Source: Pseudomonadota bacterium (lineage in GTDB: Bacteria > Pseudomonadota > Gammaproteobacteria > Xanthomonadales > Xanthomonadaceae). Taken from it: a DNA stretch of 64,000 bases. Under the pieces are notes generated by a model. That model worked only from the letters and a program-made list of their open reading frames with translations, made no database searches and was not told the DNA's origin. The stretch lies in the NCBI GenBank assembly GCA_018242365.1, contig JAFECB010000011.1:1-64000 (forward strand), read 5' to 3'. The translations under genes and the position numbers were made by a program. Below are positions 16,458 through 25,324 of this stretch, one piece after another (position 1 is the stretch's first letter; each line of letters opens with the position of its first letter).

Positions 16458-17368
16458 GCATGCGCGCCTTCATCGTCCTGCCATTGTTGCTGTCGACAGG
16501 CGCGGCATTCGCGCAGGACCATGCGCACGGTCATCCGCAGGCGCAACCGCAGGAGCACGGGATGTCCATGCCGCCTGCCATGCCGATGCAGGACTCGCGA
16601 ACACCGCCGCCGGATGCCGATGCGCACCCGCATGACGAACATGCCCAATCCAATGGTGGTGCCCCTGCGGCGCAGTACCAGCCGCCTGCACTGACCGATG
16701 CGGACCGCGCCGCGGCGTTTCCCGAGCTTCACGCGCAGCATGATCAAGGCGATCCATTGGTGTGGATGGTGCAAGCCGACCGCTTCGAGTACGCGCAAGG
16801 CGATGCACTGGCATGGGACGGCAAGTCGTGGATCGGCCATGACCGCGGTCGCCTGTGGCTGCGCAGCGAAGGTGAGCGCAGTCACGGCAAGACCACCTCC
16901 AGCCTGGACGTGCTGTGGGGAACGCCAGCGAATGCGTGGTGGGATGTGCTCGCCGGCATGCGCCACGATCAGGGGCATGGGCCCAGTCGTGATTGGATCG
17001 CCGTGGGCGTGCAAGGGCTGGCACCGTACTGGTTCGAGGTGCAGGCCACGGCCTATCTGGGCAGTGGTGGCCGCAGCATGCTGGAGGCCGAGATCGAATA
17101 CGAGCTGCTGCTGACCAATCGCCTGATCCTGCAGCCGCGTGCCGAAATGCGCCTGTACGGCCGTGATGACGTGGCACGTGGCGTGGGTGCGGGCTTGTCG
17201 GAGTCAGCGGCGGGCCTGCGACTGCGCTATGAAATCCGCCGCGAATTTGCGCCCTATGTCGGTTACGAATGGTCAAGCAAGCATGGCCGCACTGCCGACC
17301 TGATGCGGGCGGCGGGCGAACCGACCCACGACCAAGGCTGGGTTGCGGGGCTGCAATTCTGGTTTTGA
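16454..17368 (+). CDS. copB: Copper resistance outer-membrane protein CopB
   Basis: 304 residues with a signal peptide (FIVLPLLLSTGAAFAQ) and a His/Met-rich N-terminal segment (HAHGHPQAQPQEHGMSMPPA) presumed to bind copper. The remainder is an outer-membrane beta-barrel of the CopB/PcoB family, with alternating strands ending in an aromatic residue (WVAGLQFWF). Motifs such as DQGDPLVWMVQADRFEY and WDGKSWIGHDRGRLWLRSEG are characteristic of CopB. The start overlaps the copA oxidase stop by four bases, the usual copAB coupling. The exact role, sequestration or efflux, is not settled for the family. Confidence 0.92.
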   Translation: MSMRAFIVLPLLLSTGAAFAQDHAHGHPQAQPQEHGMSMPPAMPMQDSRTPPPDADAHPHDEHAQSNGGAPAAQYQPPALTDADRAAAFPELHAQHDQGDPLVWMVQADRFEYAQGDALAWDGKSWIGHDRGRLWLRSEGERSHGKTTSSLDVLWGTPANAWWDVLAGMRHDQGHGPSRDWIAVGVQGLAPYWFEVQATAYLGSGGRSMLEAEIEYELLLTNRLILQPRAEMRLYGRDDVARGVGAGLSESAAGLRLRYEIRREFAPYVGYEWSSKHGRTADLMRAAGEPTHDQGWVAGLQFWF

Positions 17369-17410
17369 ACCCTGAACCGCGCTGCCGAATGACGCGCGAC
17401 GACGCTTGCC

Positions 17411-17809
17411 TCAGCGCTTCTTGCGCACGTACAGCACCAGTGCATGATCCTCGATCACATAGCCGTGTTCGGCGGCGATCTTCTGCTGCAATTCCTCGAT
17501 CACGTCGCTCTGGAATTCGATCACCTTGCCGGTTTCGACATCGACCATGTGGTCGTGGTGTTCGCCGCGATCCAGTTCATAGACGGCGGTGCCGCCCTCG
17601 AAATTGTGCTTGAGCACGAGCCCGGCGGATTCGAACTGGGTCAGCACGCGGTAGATGGTCGCCAGCCCGATCTCCTCGCCATCGGACAGCAACTGGCGGT
17701 AGATGTCCTCGGCGGTCATGTGGCGCGGCTTGGCGTGCTCCAGCAACTCCAGAATGCGCAGCCGCGGATGGGTGACCTTGAGTCCGGCTTTGCGAAGATC
17801 ACGCGGCAT
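17411..17809 (-). CDS. fur: Ferric uptake regulator Fur
   Basis: A 132-residue iron-sensing repressor with an N-terminal winged helix (residues 1-80, VTHPRLRILELLEHAKPRHM, GLATIYRVLTQFE) and a dimerisation domain with HHDHMVDVETGKVIEF. Many Fur proteins have a CxxC zinc site just after HDH; here the position reads VDVETGK, with no cysteine, so the structural zinc site is absent. The gene is divergent from bamE with 77 bases between them, an arrangement described for fur and omlA in Xanthomonas. It lies tail-to-tail with copB. Confidence 0.95.
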   Translation of the reverse strand: MPRDLRKAGLKVTHPRLRILELLEHAKPRHMTAEDIYRQLLSDGEEIGLATIYRVLTQFESAGLVLKHNFEGGTAVYELDRGEHHDHMVDVETGKVIEFQSDVIEELQQKIAAEHGYVIEDHALVLYVRKKR

Positions 17810-17886
17810 CGATATCTCCTACGTTCGCCCTGAAAGCCACCTCGGGCAGTGTATCATCGGCGTTCCACCACTGCCCCACCCCGCCG

Positions 17887-18285
17887 ATGCGCCACAAGCT
17901 GCTTCCCGTCCTCCTTGCGACCGTGTTGACGAGCGGCTGCAGCTATCTGTATCGACAGCCGGTGTTCCAGGGCAATCTGCTCGAACCCACGTCGGTGGAA
18001 CAGCTGCAGGCCGGCATGGACCGCCAGCAGGTGCTTGCCCTGCTCGGCACCCCGTCCATCTCCGATCCGTTCCACCACGATCGCTGGGATTACACCGCGA
18101 CCGAGCGCGTGGGCCGTCGCGACCAGACCCAGATCAAGAACCTGACGGTCTATTTCGACAACGACAAGGTGGTGCGCTGGGAAGGCGAGTATTTCCCGGA
18201 ACGCGATGCCCAGCTGTCGCGCGATGTGATCCGCTACTACGGCCCGAACCTGCGCGACGACGACAAGAAACGCCGTCAGCAGTAA
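17887..18285 (+). CDS. bamE: Outer membrane protein assembly factor BamE (SmpA/OmlA lipoprotein)
   Basis: 132 residues with a lipoprotein signal (LLATVLTSGC, lipidated Cys18) and the BamE core: LEPTSVEQLQAGMDRQQVLALLGTPSISDPF, followed by RWDYTATERVGRR and LTVYFDNDKVVRWEGE. BamE is a small subunit of the BAM complex that inserts beta-barrel proteins in the outer membrane. The C-terminus is a charged tail (LRDDDKKRRQQ), as in xanthomonad OmlA. It is transcribed away from fur from a shared control region. Confidence 0.93.
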   Translation: MRHKLLPVLLATVLTSGCSYLYRQPVFQGNLLEPTSVEQLQAGMDRQQVLALLGTPSISDPFHHDRWDYTATERVGRRDQTQIKNLTVYFDNDKVVRWEGEYFPERDAQLSRDVIRYYGPNLRDDDKKRRQQ

Positions 18286-18301
18286 TCCATCGCAACGCGT
18301 A

Positions 18302-18556
18302 TCACGACTTTGCGGCCCGCCGACGCCGGGCCGCCATCGGATCCAGACGCAGGGCGCGCAGCAGTTCGATGCGATCGCCTTCGTGCAATGCCGTTGCTGG
18401 TGTGGCTGGCACGCTGAACACCGACATCGCGACGAATTCGTGGTCGAGGTTCCAGCCCGACGCGGCGAGCGCGTCAGCAACGCAGGCATCTGCCGCCAGT
18501 TCGACCTCGACGCGCGCGTGGCGATGCGGCCAGGCACGGATCAGTTGCACACGCAT
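18302..18556 (-). CDS. rnfH: RnfH family ubiquitin-like protein
   Basis: 84 residues with the beta-grasp RnfH pattern: MRVQLIRAWPHRHARVEVEL, then a helix (CVADALAASGW) and VFSVPATPATALHEGDRIEL, in which the EGDRIELLRAL motif is characteristic. The ATG at 18556 gives the expected family length. RnfH usually follows ratA (a START-domain protein) beside smpB. Here the gene is divergent from smpB with no ratA between them. The molecular role is unknown. The C-terminus RRRRAAKS is basic. Confidence 0.85.
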   Translation of the reverse strand: MRVQLIRAWPHRHARVEVELAADACVADALAASGWNLDHEFVAMSVFSVPATPATALHEGDRIELLRALRLDPMAARRRRAAKS

Positions 18557-18693
18557 CAGTGCGTCCCTGCCTGATGATGCGTGCAAATCCGGCGTAATGC
18601 AGTCGAGATGGATGAACGTTCGCGTCGCGTGTGCAAATCCATGAAACAGTCCAATGCGTGCCGCAAGGCGGCTGGATCGGCGAGAATGCAGGC

Positions 18694-19185
18694 ATGAGCA
18701 AGAAACCGGGCAAGGATAAGCCAAGCGACGGCACCATCGCGCAGAACAAGCGCGCCCGCCACGACTACCATTTCGAGGCGCATTTCGAGGCTGGCCTTGC
18801 CTTGCAAGGCTGGGAGCTGAAGGCGATCCGTGCCGGTCGCGCCAATATCGGCGATGCCTATGCGGTTGTCCTGCAGGGCGAGTTGTTCCTGATCGGCGCA
18901 CAGATCACCCCGCTTATCCAGGCCTCGACCCATGTGGTTGCCAATGATCGGCGCACCCGCAAGCTGCTCCTGCACCGGCGCGAGATCGACCAGCTGATCG
19001 GCCGCATCCAGCGCGATGGCTACACCCTGATCCCGACCGCACTTTACTGGAAGGGCAACAAGGTGAAGGCCGACCTGGCGCTGGCCAAGGGCAAGCAGGC
19101 CCACGACAAGCGCGATGCGAGCAAGCAGCGTGATTGGGACCGCGAGAAGCAGCGCGTGATGCGTCGGCATAACCGCGACGCCTGA
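18694..19185 (+). CDS. smpB: SsrA-binding protein SmpB
   Basis: A 163-residue partner of tmRNA in trans-translation. It binds the tRNA-like domain and delivers tmRNA to stalled ribosomes. It shows the OB-fold motifs NKRARHDYHFEAHFEAGLAL, QGWELKAIRAGRANIGDAYA and TRKLLLHRREIDQLIG, and the basic C-terminal tail (KGKQAHDKRDASKQRDWDRE) that inserts in the mRNA channel. The ATG at 18694 is preferred over an upstream ATG at 18631 because homology starts there. tmRNA itself is not in this part of the window. A hairpin terminator follows. Confidence 0.95.
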   Translation: MSKKPGKDKPSDGTIAQNKRARHDYHFEAHFEAGLALQGWELKAIRAGRANIGDAYAVVLQGELFLIGAQITPLIQASTHVVANDRRTRKLLLHRREIDQLIGRIQRDGYTLIPTALYWKGNKVKADLALAKGKQAHDKRDASKQRDWDREKQRVMRRHNRDA

Positions 19186-19201
19186 GTTTCAACCGCAAAC
19201 G

Positions 19202-19225
19202 AAAAAGCCCGCTTGCGCGGGCTTT
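19202..19225. terminator. Rho-independent terminator behind smpB / tRNA-Glu
   Basis: AAAGCCCGC TTG (19204-19215) pairs with GCGGGCTTT (19217-19225) in a GC-rich stem. An A-run stands on one side and a T-run on the other, so it can serve both smpB (plus) and the two tRNA genes (minus). Confidence 0.85.
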
Positions 19226-19229
19226 GATG

Positions 19230-19305
19230 TGGCGTCCCCACGGGGATTCGAACCCCGGTCGCATCCGTGAAAGGGATGTGTCCTAGGCCTCTAGACGATG
19301 GGGAC
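19230..19305 (-). tRNA. tRNA-Glu (anticodon TTC)
   Basis: The minus strand gives a 76-base cloverleaf. It starts GTCCCCATCGTCTAGAGG, has a D-arm with CTAGAGGCCTAGGA, the anticodon loop CTTTCAC with TTC, the T-arm GGTTCGAATCC and an encoded CCA end. The acceptor stem GTCCCC pairs with GGGGAC. Confidence 0.96.
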
Positions 19306-19328
19306 AGGCCGGAAACTTTGCAGCGATG

Positions 19329-19404
19329 TGGTGGAGCCAGCCGGGATCGAACCGGCGACCTCCTGCATGCCATGCAGGCGCTCTCCCAGCTGAGCTATGG
19401 CCCC
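19329..19404 (-). tRNA. tRNA-Ala (anticodon GGC)
   Basis: The minus strand gives a 76-base tRNA beginning GGGGCCATAGCTCAGCTGGG, with anticodon stem CCTGC/GCAGG around ATGGCAT (anticodon GGC), T-arm GGTTCGATCC and encoded CCA. It lies 23 bases upstream of tRNA-Glu, so both are probably cut from one transcript. Confidence 0.96.
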
Positions 19405-19448
19405 ACGGGCTGGAAAGTCGGCTATTGTCCGGGCAAACCGCGGTGCGG

Positions 19449-19946
19449 TCAAGCACTGATTGCGGGAAATTTCTGGTTCGGTTTCGCGATGCGCCGCAGC
19501 GTCGCCACGCCATGCCCTTGCTCGGCCAGATATTGCAGCCATTTGCCGAGGAAGGTGTTCATCCGCAGGCGATGGTCGAGGATGCGGCGCGGCGGCGCGT
19601 CCATGCCGATCACGTCCTGCCAACGCCGCCCTGCGTAGCAATGGGTCGCTTCGAGTTGCCGGGTGTCGCGGTAGAGCCGCAGGCTGGCAGAAGGGTCCGG
19701 CAAGCCGGTGAGCGGATCGGTGAGCCCGTAGCTCATGCCCAGCTCGAGCGTGTAGGGATGGCGTTCGACGACCGCAAGATACAGCGCCGGGCCCTCCCCT
19801 GCCTGCGACTGATAGGTGCCGCAGGCAAGGTCCTGCGGTTCGAACAGACGCTGCAGGCGCAGGTGATTTTCCGAGTACAGCGCCATCAACCAACCCAAGC
19901 GACTGAGAGTCGGAACCGGACGCTGCTGGAGCAGGGCATTGCGCAT
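19449..19946 (-). CDS. DUF1249 domain-containing protein (YqiB-like)
   Basis: 165 residues matching the DUF1249/YqiB family of gammaproteobacteria: SRLGWLMALYSENHLRLQRL near the N-terminus, then YTLELGMSYGL, the basic LRLYRDTRQLEATHCYAGRR and the C-terminal LRMNTFLGKWLQYLAEQGH. It has no signal peptide and is presumably cytoplasmic. Function is unknown; in E. coli the homologue lies near cpdA and nudF. It is followed by the two tRNA genes on the same strand. Confidence 0.85.
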   Translation of the reverse strand: MRNALLQQRPVPTLSRLGWLMALYSENHLRLQRLFEPQDLACGTYQSQAGEGPALYLAVVERHPYTLELGMSYGLTDPLTGLPDPSASLRLYRDTRQLEATHCYAGRRWQDVIGMDAPPRRILDHRLRMNTFLGKWLQYLAEQGHGVATLRRIAKPNQKFPAISA

Positions 19947-20050
19947 GGATCGATCCTACACGCCATGCACGCATCGCGGCAGGATTGACGCGCGCGCGAT
20001 CCGCGCCTAGTTTGGGGATTCCCCGAGCCGGTGTTTCGCGGTTTGCTGCG

Positions 20051-20878
20051 TCAGTACATCTCGCGATTGATGCCGAGGTATTCCATTACCCGGCTGGAGA
20101 TTTCCTCGATCGACGCATGCGTGGTGCTGAGCAACTCCACGCCCTCGCGACGCAACAGCGCTTCCGCCTGCGCCACCTCACGCTTGCAGGTGTCGAGTTG
20201 TGCATAGCGTGAATCGGGGCGCCGTTCCTGGCGGATCTGGTGCAAGCGGATCGGGTCGATGGTCAGGCCGAACAGCTTCCGTCGGTACTGGCGCAACTTG
20301 TCCGGCAGGCGCTCGGCGTCGAGGTCGTCCGGCGTCAATGGATAGTTGGCGGCCTTCACCCCGTGCTGGAGCGCGAGATAGACGCAGGTGGGCGTCTTGC
20401 CCGCCCGTGACACCGCCACCAGGATCAGGTCGGCGTCGGAATAATCCAGCTTCACCCCGTCGTCGTGGGTCAACGCATAGTTCATCGCGTTGATGCGCTT
20501 GTGATAGGTCTCGAAATCGACCATGCCGTGGGCGCGCCCGATGAAAGCCGAGCGCGTTTGGCCCAGTTCTTTTTCCAATGGCGCGATGAAAGGTTCGAAT
20601 ACATCCAGCATCAATGCGCCGCTTTCGGCCAGCGCCCGATTCAACTCCGGCTCGACGCAGGAATTGACCACCACCGGACGCAGGCCACTGGCCTCTCCGG
20701 CCACGCGGATGCGGGCCGCGGCCTCGCGGGCCTTGTCCAGCGTGTCCACGAAGGGCAGGCGGTCGGTGGAAAAGCGCAGGCCCTCGAACTGGGTCAACAA
20801 ACTGTGGCCGATGGTCTCGGCGGTGATGCCGGTGCCATCGGACACGTAGAACACGGGGCGAACGGGTGTCATCGGCAT
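20051..20878 (-). CDS. ppsR: PEP synthase regulatory protein PpsR (kinase/pyrophosphorylase)
   Basis: A 275-residue bifunctional regulator that inactivates PEP synthase by ADP-dependent phosphorylation and reactivates it with phosphate. It begins [20 protein letters not shown], the family signature. It has the P-loop-like [20 protein letters not shown] (residues about 148-167) and the [17 protein letters not shown] block. The gene is divergent from its target ppsA, 62 bases apart, a standard arrangement. The C-terminus [11 protein letters not shown] is also conserved. Confidence 0.95.
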   Translation of the reverse strand: MPMTPVRPVFYVSDGTGITAETIGHSLLTQFEGLRFSTDRLPFVDTLDKAREAAARIRVAGEASGLRPVVVNSCVEPELNRALAESGALMLDVFEPFIAPLEKELGQTRSAFIGRAHGMVDFETYHKRINAMNYALTHDDGVKLDYSDADLILVAVSRAGKTPTCVYLALQHGVKAANYPLTPDDLDAERLPDKLRQYRRKLFGLTIDPIRLHQIRQERRPDSRYAQLDTCKREVAQAEALLRREGVELLSTTHASIEEISSRVMEYLGINREMY

Positions 20879-20940
20879 TCCTCGGCGGCGTGCAGGTTAA
20901 AATAGCGGACTTCCAGTGCCCCTGCCCCACGGAGCCCGCC

Positions 20941-23310
20941 TTGACCCGCAATGTCCTCTGGCTGCACGACCTGCGCCTGTCCGATCTCGCCCAGGTGGGC
21001 GGCAAGAATTCCTCGCTGGGTGAAATGATCGGCGAGCTGTCCGGTCTCGGCGTGTCGGTGCCGGGTGGGTTTGCCACCACCGCCGATGCGTTCAAGGCCT
21101 TCATCGCGCACAACACCTTGCATCAACGCATCTACGACAAGCTGGCGACCATTGATGTAGAGGACGTGCCGGCACTGACCAAGGCCGGTGCCGAAATCCG
21201 CGGCTGGGTGATCGACGCCCCGCTGCAACCCGATCTCGACGCCGACATCCGCACGGCCTACGCCAAGCTCTGCGCCGACAGCGGCGCGAATGACATCGCG
21301 GTGGCCGTGCGTTCCTCGGCCACTGCCGAAGACTTGCCGGATGCCAGCTTTGCCGGCCAGCAGGAAACCTTCCTCAATGTGACCGGTGCCGATGACGTGG
21401 TGCACAAGGTCAAGGAGGTGTTCGCCAGCCTCTACAACGACCGCGCGATTGCCTATCGCGTGCACCACGGTTTTGCCCACGAGGACGTGTTCCTCTCCGC
21501 CGGCATCCAGCTGATGGTGCGCTCGGACGTCGGCGCGTCGGGCGTGCTGTTCACCCTCGATACCGAATCCGGCTTCCGCGACGTGGTGTTCGTCACCGCC
21601 AGTTTCGGCCTCGGCGAGATGGTGGTGCAAGGTGCGGTCAATCCGGACGAGTTCTACGTCTACAAGCCCACCCTGCAACAGGGCAAACCGGCGATCCTGC
21701 GTCGCAGCCTCGGCAGCAAGCAGTTGCGCATGGTGTATTCCGACGTACCCGGCGAACGCGTGCGCACCGAAGCAACCCCCGCCGCGCTGCGCAACACGTT
21801 TTCCATCACCGATGCCGATGTCGAGGAACTGGCGCGGCAGTCGCTGGTGATCGAACAGCACTACGACCGCCCGATGGACATCGAATGGGGCAAGGACGGC
21901 AACACCGGCAAGCTCTACATCCTGCAAGCGCGTCCGGAAACGGTGAAGTCGCGTGCGCATGCCACCCAGATCGAGCGCTACGCCCTGCAGCAGCGCGGTG
22001 ACGTGCTGAGCGAAGGCCGCGCCATCGGCAGCAAGATCGGTTCCGGTGTCGCCCGCGTGGTGCGTTCGCTGGACGACATGGTCCGCGTGCAGCCCGGCGA
22101 TGTACTGGTGGCCGACATGACCGACCCCGACTGGGAGCCGGTGATGAAGCGCTCTGCTGCCATCGTCACCAACCGTGGCGGTCGCACCTGCCACGCCGCG
22201 ATCATCGCCCGTGAACTTGGCGTGCCGGCGGTGGTCGGCACCGGCAACGCGCTGGACACCATCCAGGACGGCGACCCGGTGACCGTGAGTTGCGCCGAGG
22301 GCGATACCGGCTACATTTACGCTGGCGCCCTGCCCTTCGAGCGCACCACGACGGACCTGGGCAACATGCCGCCGGCACCGCTGAAGATCATGATGAACGT
22401 GGCCAATCCGGAGCGCGCCTTCGACTTCGGCATGCTGCCCAATGCCGGCATTGGCCTGGCGCGGCTGGAGATGATCATCGCCAGCCACATCGGCATCCAT
22501 CCCAATGCACTGCTGGAATACGACCGCCAGGACGCCGCCACCAAGGCCAGGATCGATGCCCGCATCGCTGGCTACGCCTCGCCGGTGGAGTTCTACGTCG
22601 AGCGCCTGAAGGAAGGCATCGCCACGATTGCAGCATCGGTAGCGCCCAAGCCGGTGATCGTGCGCCTGTCCGACTTCAAGTCGAACGAATACGCCAACCT
22701 GCTTGGCGGCAGCAAGTACGAACCGCACGAAGAAAACCCGATGATCGGGTTCCGTGGCGCCTCGCGCTATGTCGACCCGAGCTTCAAGGCGGCCTTCGCA
22801 CTGGAATGCCAAGCTGTGAAGAAGGTGCGCGAGACGATGGGCCTGGACAACGTCTGGGTGATGATCCCGTTCGTCCGCACGCTGGAGGAAGGCCGCAAGG
22901 TGATCGAGGTCCTGCGCGAGAACGATCTCGTCCAGGGCGAGCATGGGCTGAAGGTCATCATGATGTGCGAAATCCCGTCCAATGCCCTGCTGGCGGACGA
23001 ATTCCTCGACATCTTCGACGGCTTTTCCATCGGCTCCAACGACATGACCCAGCTCACGCTCGGGCTGGATCGCGACAGCGCGATCGTTGCAGGTCTGTTT
23101 GACGAGCGCGATCCGGCGGTGAAGAAGATGCTGGCCATGGCGATCCAATCCGCGCGCGCCAAGGGCAAGTACGTCGGCATCTGCGGCCAGGGCCCGTCCG
23201 ACCATCCGGATCTGGCGCTGTGGCTGATGGAACAAGGCATCGAATCGGTGTCATTGAACCCGGACACCGTGGTCGATACCTGGTTGGCATTGGCGAAGGC
23301 CAAGCACTGA
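20941..23310 (+). CDS. ppsA: Phosphoenolpyruvate synthase
   Basis: 790 residues, from the TTG at 20941, which matches the family N-terminus ([20 protein letters not shown]); earlier ATGs would only add an unconserved leader. The enzyme makes PEP from pyruvate and ATP for gluconeogenesis. Domains: ATP-grasp (residues 1-350, [20 protein letters not shown]), swivelling phosphohistidine domain with the catalytic His418 in [14 protein letters not shown], and the PEP-binding barrel with [16 protein letters not shown] and the cysteine in [12 protein letters not shown]. coli PpsA has 792 residues. Control by PpsR is likely. Confidence 0.96.
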   Translation: MTRNVLWLHDLRLSDLAQVGGKNSSLGEMIGELSGLGVSVPGGFATTADAFKAFIAHNTLHQRIYDKLATIDVEDVPALTKAGAEIRGWVIDAPLQPDLDADIRTAYAKLCADSGANDIAVAVRSSATAEDLPDASFAGQQETFLNVTGADDVVHKVKEVFASLYNDRAIAYRVHHGFAHEDVFLSAGIQLMVRSDVGASGVLFTLDTESGFRDVVFVTASFGLGEMVVQGAVNPDEFYVYKPTLQQGKPAILRRSLGSKQLRMVYSDVPGERVRTEATPAALRNTFSITDADVEELARQSLVIEQHYDRPMDIEWGKDGNTGKLYILQARPETVKSRAHATQIERYALQQRGDVLSEGRAIGSKIGSGVARVVRSLDDMVRVQPGDVLVADMTDPDWEPVMKRSAAIVTNRGGRTCHAAIIARELGVPAVVGTGNALDTIQDGDPVTVSCAEGDTGYIYAGALPFERTTTDLGNMPPAPLKIMMNVANPERAFDFGMLPNAGIGLARLEMIIASHIGIHPNALLEYDRQDAATKARIDARIAGYASPVEFYVERLKEGIATIAASVAPKPVIVRLSDFKSNEYANLLGGSKYEPHEENPMIGFRGASRYVDPSFKAAFALECQAVKKVRETMGLDNVWVMIPFVRTLEEGRKVIEVLRENDLVQGEHGLKVIMMCEIPSNALLADEFLDIFDGFSIGSNDMTQLTLGLDRDSAIVAGLFDERDPAVKKMLAMAIQSARAKGKYVGICGQGPSDHPDLALWLMEQGIESVSLNPDTVVDTWLALAKAKH

Positions 23311-23340
23311 GCCAACCGCAGACGGCAGGCCGCAGACTCC

Positions 23341-23412
23341 GCCGCAAATGCGGTTGCGGCCGGCGGACTTCGCCATGTACATCAGCCGATCCGCATGGCT
23401 GACCGACACGCC
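23341..23412 (-). pseudogene. C-terminal stump of a GGDEF-domain gene
   Basis: The minus-strand frame reads VSVSHADRLMYMAKSAGRNR followed by ICG. This is the characteristic end of a GGDEF domain and matches the end of the large cyclase at 29928-32951 (MVSQADRLLYMAKAAGRNR, then VCG). The stump's stop codon has been lost, and homology vanishes upstream at the control region of the next operon. By eye about three-quarters of 58 bases agree with the end of the 29928 gene. The rest of this GGDEF gene is missing. Confidence 0.7.
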
Positions 23413-23456
23413 AAGTCAGTCTTTAGCCTCGGCGAGGATGGCGGGAATGCAGTATC

Positions 23457-23480
23457 GAACCTTCCCAACCGGGAAGGTTC
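23457..23480. promoter_or_regulatory. MerR/CueR-type palindromic operator upstream of the cus-like operon
   Basis: GAACCTTCCC (23457-23466) and GGGAAGGTTC (23471-23480) form a perfect 10-bp palindrome around AACC. ACCTTCCC is the same half-site as in the copA/copZ promoter region. The palindrome lies 34 bases before the first gene of the efflux operon. No good -10 box is seen at 19-bp spacing on the plus strand; GATACT fits better on the minus strand, so which direction it drives is uncertain. Confidence 0.6.
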
Positions 23481-23513
23481 CACGCCGCGCCTGCTGTCGG
23501 CTAACATCGCGCC

Positions 23514-23933
23514 GTGATCCCCGCCCTGCGTCGCCGCCGTTTGCGCACCCGCATCGCCCTGTTGGCGGTGCTGCTGTTGCTGTGGTCGCAGACGGCGCTG
23601 GCATGGCACGCCGCCTGCCTTGCGCCGGTCGCACACGCTGCCGACACTGCCGCGCCGATGACCATGGCACCGATGGCCGACCATGGCTCTGCCTGTCATG
23701 AACAGGCCCCGCCCGCGCCGGAAATGCCGTTGTGCGCCTCGCACTGCGATCAGAGCGTGCCCAGCCCGGACACCGCCCGCATCCCGGCGCTGCCCGCGCT
23801 GCCTGCACTGGTGCCAGCCCCGATGCTGTCACTGCGGGTGGATCCGGTCATCCAGATGCATCGGCTGGACCTGCCGCCCCCCGTTCCCTGGCATCGGCCC
23901 ACGCCGCACCCTGCAGCCCTGCTGCTGATTTGA
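23514..23933 (+). CDS. Small secreted Met/His/Cys-containing protein heading the metal-efflux operon
   Basis: 139 residues from a GTG start. A basic N-terminus and hydrophobic stretch (LRTRIALLAVLLLLWSQTAL) form a signal peptide or anchor. Behind it lie MTMAPMADHGSACHEQ and MPLCASHCDQS, with Met, His and paired Cys residues suited to binding Cu or Ag in the periplasm, and a Pro/Ala-rich tail. Position before a CusCBA-type pump and composition recall CopL-like or other small metal-binding leaders. I cannot assign it to a named family with confidence. It is separated from the pump genes by about 107 bases but lies on the same strand. Confidence 0.55.
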   Translation: MIPALRRRRLRTRIALLAVLLLLWSQTALAWHAACLAPVAHAADTAAPMTMAPMADHGSACHEQAPPAPEMPLCASHCDQSVPSPDTARIPALPALPALVPAPMLSLRVDPVIQMHRLDLPPPVPWHRPTPHPAALLLI

Positions 23934-24040
23934 TCAACGATCCCTGCCGGTGGTGAGGATGCCTGCGCATCCTCCCTGCCCGCTCGTGCCTGTGCGCGCC
24001 CGTCAGGCGGCGCGCCTTCCTGGCCTAGCAGAGATCGCCC

Positions 24041-25324
24041 ATGACTCCGTACTTCCGCTCGGGCGCCAAGCGCTCCGATCGCTACCACAGCCGCCGCTGC
24101 GGACTGCTGCTCGCGGCCCTGCTGCTGTTTCCACCCGTGCATGCCCAGCAGGCGCAGGAGCCCGTCCCCGGCGCCGACCTGGCCTCCATCCGCAGCTGGG
24201 TGCTCACGCACAATCCGGAGCTGCGCGCGCAGCAGGCGGAGGTTGAGGCGGCCCGTGCGCGGGTGCTGCCCGCAGGCAGCCTGCCCAACCCCACGGCGGC
24301 CGTCAGCCTGCAGGGGCTGGGCGCTTCCGGCCCCCGACTGACCAGCTTCCAGCTGCGCCAGCCGCTCCCGCTCTGGGGCAAGCGGCCGTTGGCGCGTGCG
24401 GTCGCGGAGCAGCAGGCGCAGGCACAGGACGCCAGCCGCGATGCCACCGCGCTGGATCTGCTGGCGCAAGCCGAATCCGCCTATGTGCGCTACTGGCACG
24501 CGGCGCAGGCGCGGCAGCTGCTCGACGGCCAGATCGCGCTGCTGGAGAACGTCGAAGAGATCGCCGGGGTGCGCTACGCGCTGGGCATGGCGCCGCAGCA
24601 GGACGCGATCCGCGCGCAGGTGGCGCGCAGCGACGCGCTGGGGCGCCGGATCGCGCTCGAACAGGCCGGTGAGGAGGCCGCCGTCCTGTTGAACCTCACC
24701 ATGGGACGCAGCCCGCTGGCAAACCTGCAAAGTCCGCAGGGCCCACCGCAGCTGCCGGTGGCCAGCGTCACCCTCGCGGCGGCGACGCAGCGACTCGATC
24801 GCGGCCAGCATCCGGCCCTGCGCGCCGCGCAGGCGCAGCTGGCGGCCGCGCAGGACACCTTGCGCCTTCGCCAGCGCGAGTACTGGCCCGATGTCAGCCT
24901 GGGCATTGGCGCGATGCAACGCGGCCATCGTTTCGACGGCATCGAGTTGATGCTGGAAGTCGAACTGCCGCTGCAGCGGCGCGCGCTGGCCGCCCGCGAA
25001 CGCGAGGCGCAGGCGCTCGAAGACGCCCAGCAAGCGCGCGTCGAGGCGCAGCAAACCCGGCTGGCAGCGCAGCTCGGGCTGGCGTGGTCGCAGTGGCGCA
25101 GCGACCAGCGCCAGCGCGAACTGCTGGAGTCCACCCGCATTCCTCAGGCCGAGGCGAACTTCCATTCCGCGCTGGCGAGTTATCAGGTCGGCGAAGTGGA
25201 CTTCAATGCCCTGCTCGACGCCCTGAGCCAATGGCAGGAGGCCAAGCTGGCCCGCCTCGATGCCCAACGTGACGAACTGCTGGCCGCCGCCGCCGTGCGC
25301 GCCATCGAAGGAGAGGCTCCATGA
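24041..25324 (+). CDS. Outer-membrane efflux channel, CusC/CzcC type (TolC family)
   Basis: 427 residues with a signal peptide (CGLLLAALLLFPPVHAQ) and two outer efflux protein repeats rich in long Ala/Gln/Arg helices. Markers are NPELRAQQAEVEAARARVLP, GLGASGPRLTSFQLRQPLPLWGK and the late SYQVGEVDFNALLDALSQWQ block. It forms the periplasm-spanning exit duct for the pump coded by the next two genes. Its stop overlaps the adaptor start in ATGA. It lacks an obvious lipidation cysteine. Family is certain, the exact metal is not. Confidence 0.9.
   Translation: MTPYFRSGAKRSDRYHSRRCGLLLAALLLFPPVHAQQAQEPVPGADLASIRSWVLTHNPELRAQQAEVEAARARVLPAGSLPNPTAAVSLQGLGASGPRLTSFQLRQPLPLWGKRPLARAVAEQQAQAQDASRDATALDLLAQAESAYVRYWHAAQARQLLDGQIALLENVEEIAGVRYALGMAPQQDAIRAQVARSDALGRRIALEQAGEEAAVLLNLTMGRSPLANLQSPQGPPQLPVASVTLAAATQRLDRGQHPALRAAQAQLAAAQDTLRLRQREYWPDVSLGIGAMQRGHRFDGIELMLEVELPLQRRALAAREREAQALEDAQQARVEAQQTRLAAQLGLAWSQWRSDQRQRELLESTRIPQAEANFHSALASYQVGEVDFNALLDALSQWQEAKLARLDAQRDELLAAAAVRAIEGEAP

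Noticed and set aside
18302..18901. Longer 199-codon version of the rnfH frame, possibly a fused ratA
   Set aside because: The upstream extension is antisense to smpB and has no RatA START-domain motifs; RnfH starts at 18556.
20869..23235. Very long (788-codon) open frame antisense to ppsA
   Set aside because: It is a GC-rich shadow of ppsA with His/Ala-rich nonsense composition; the sense frame has clear PEP synthase motifs.
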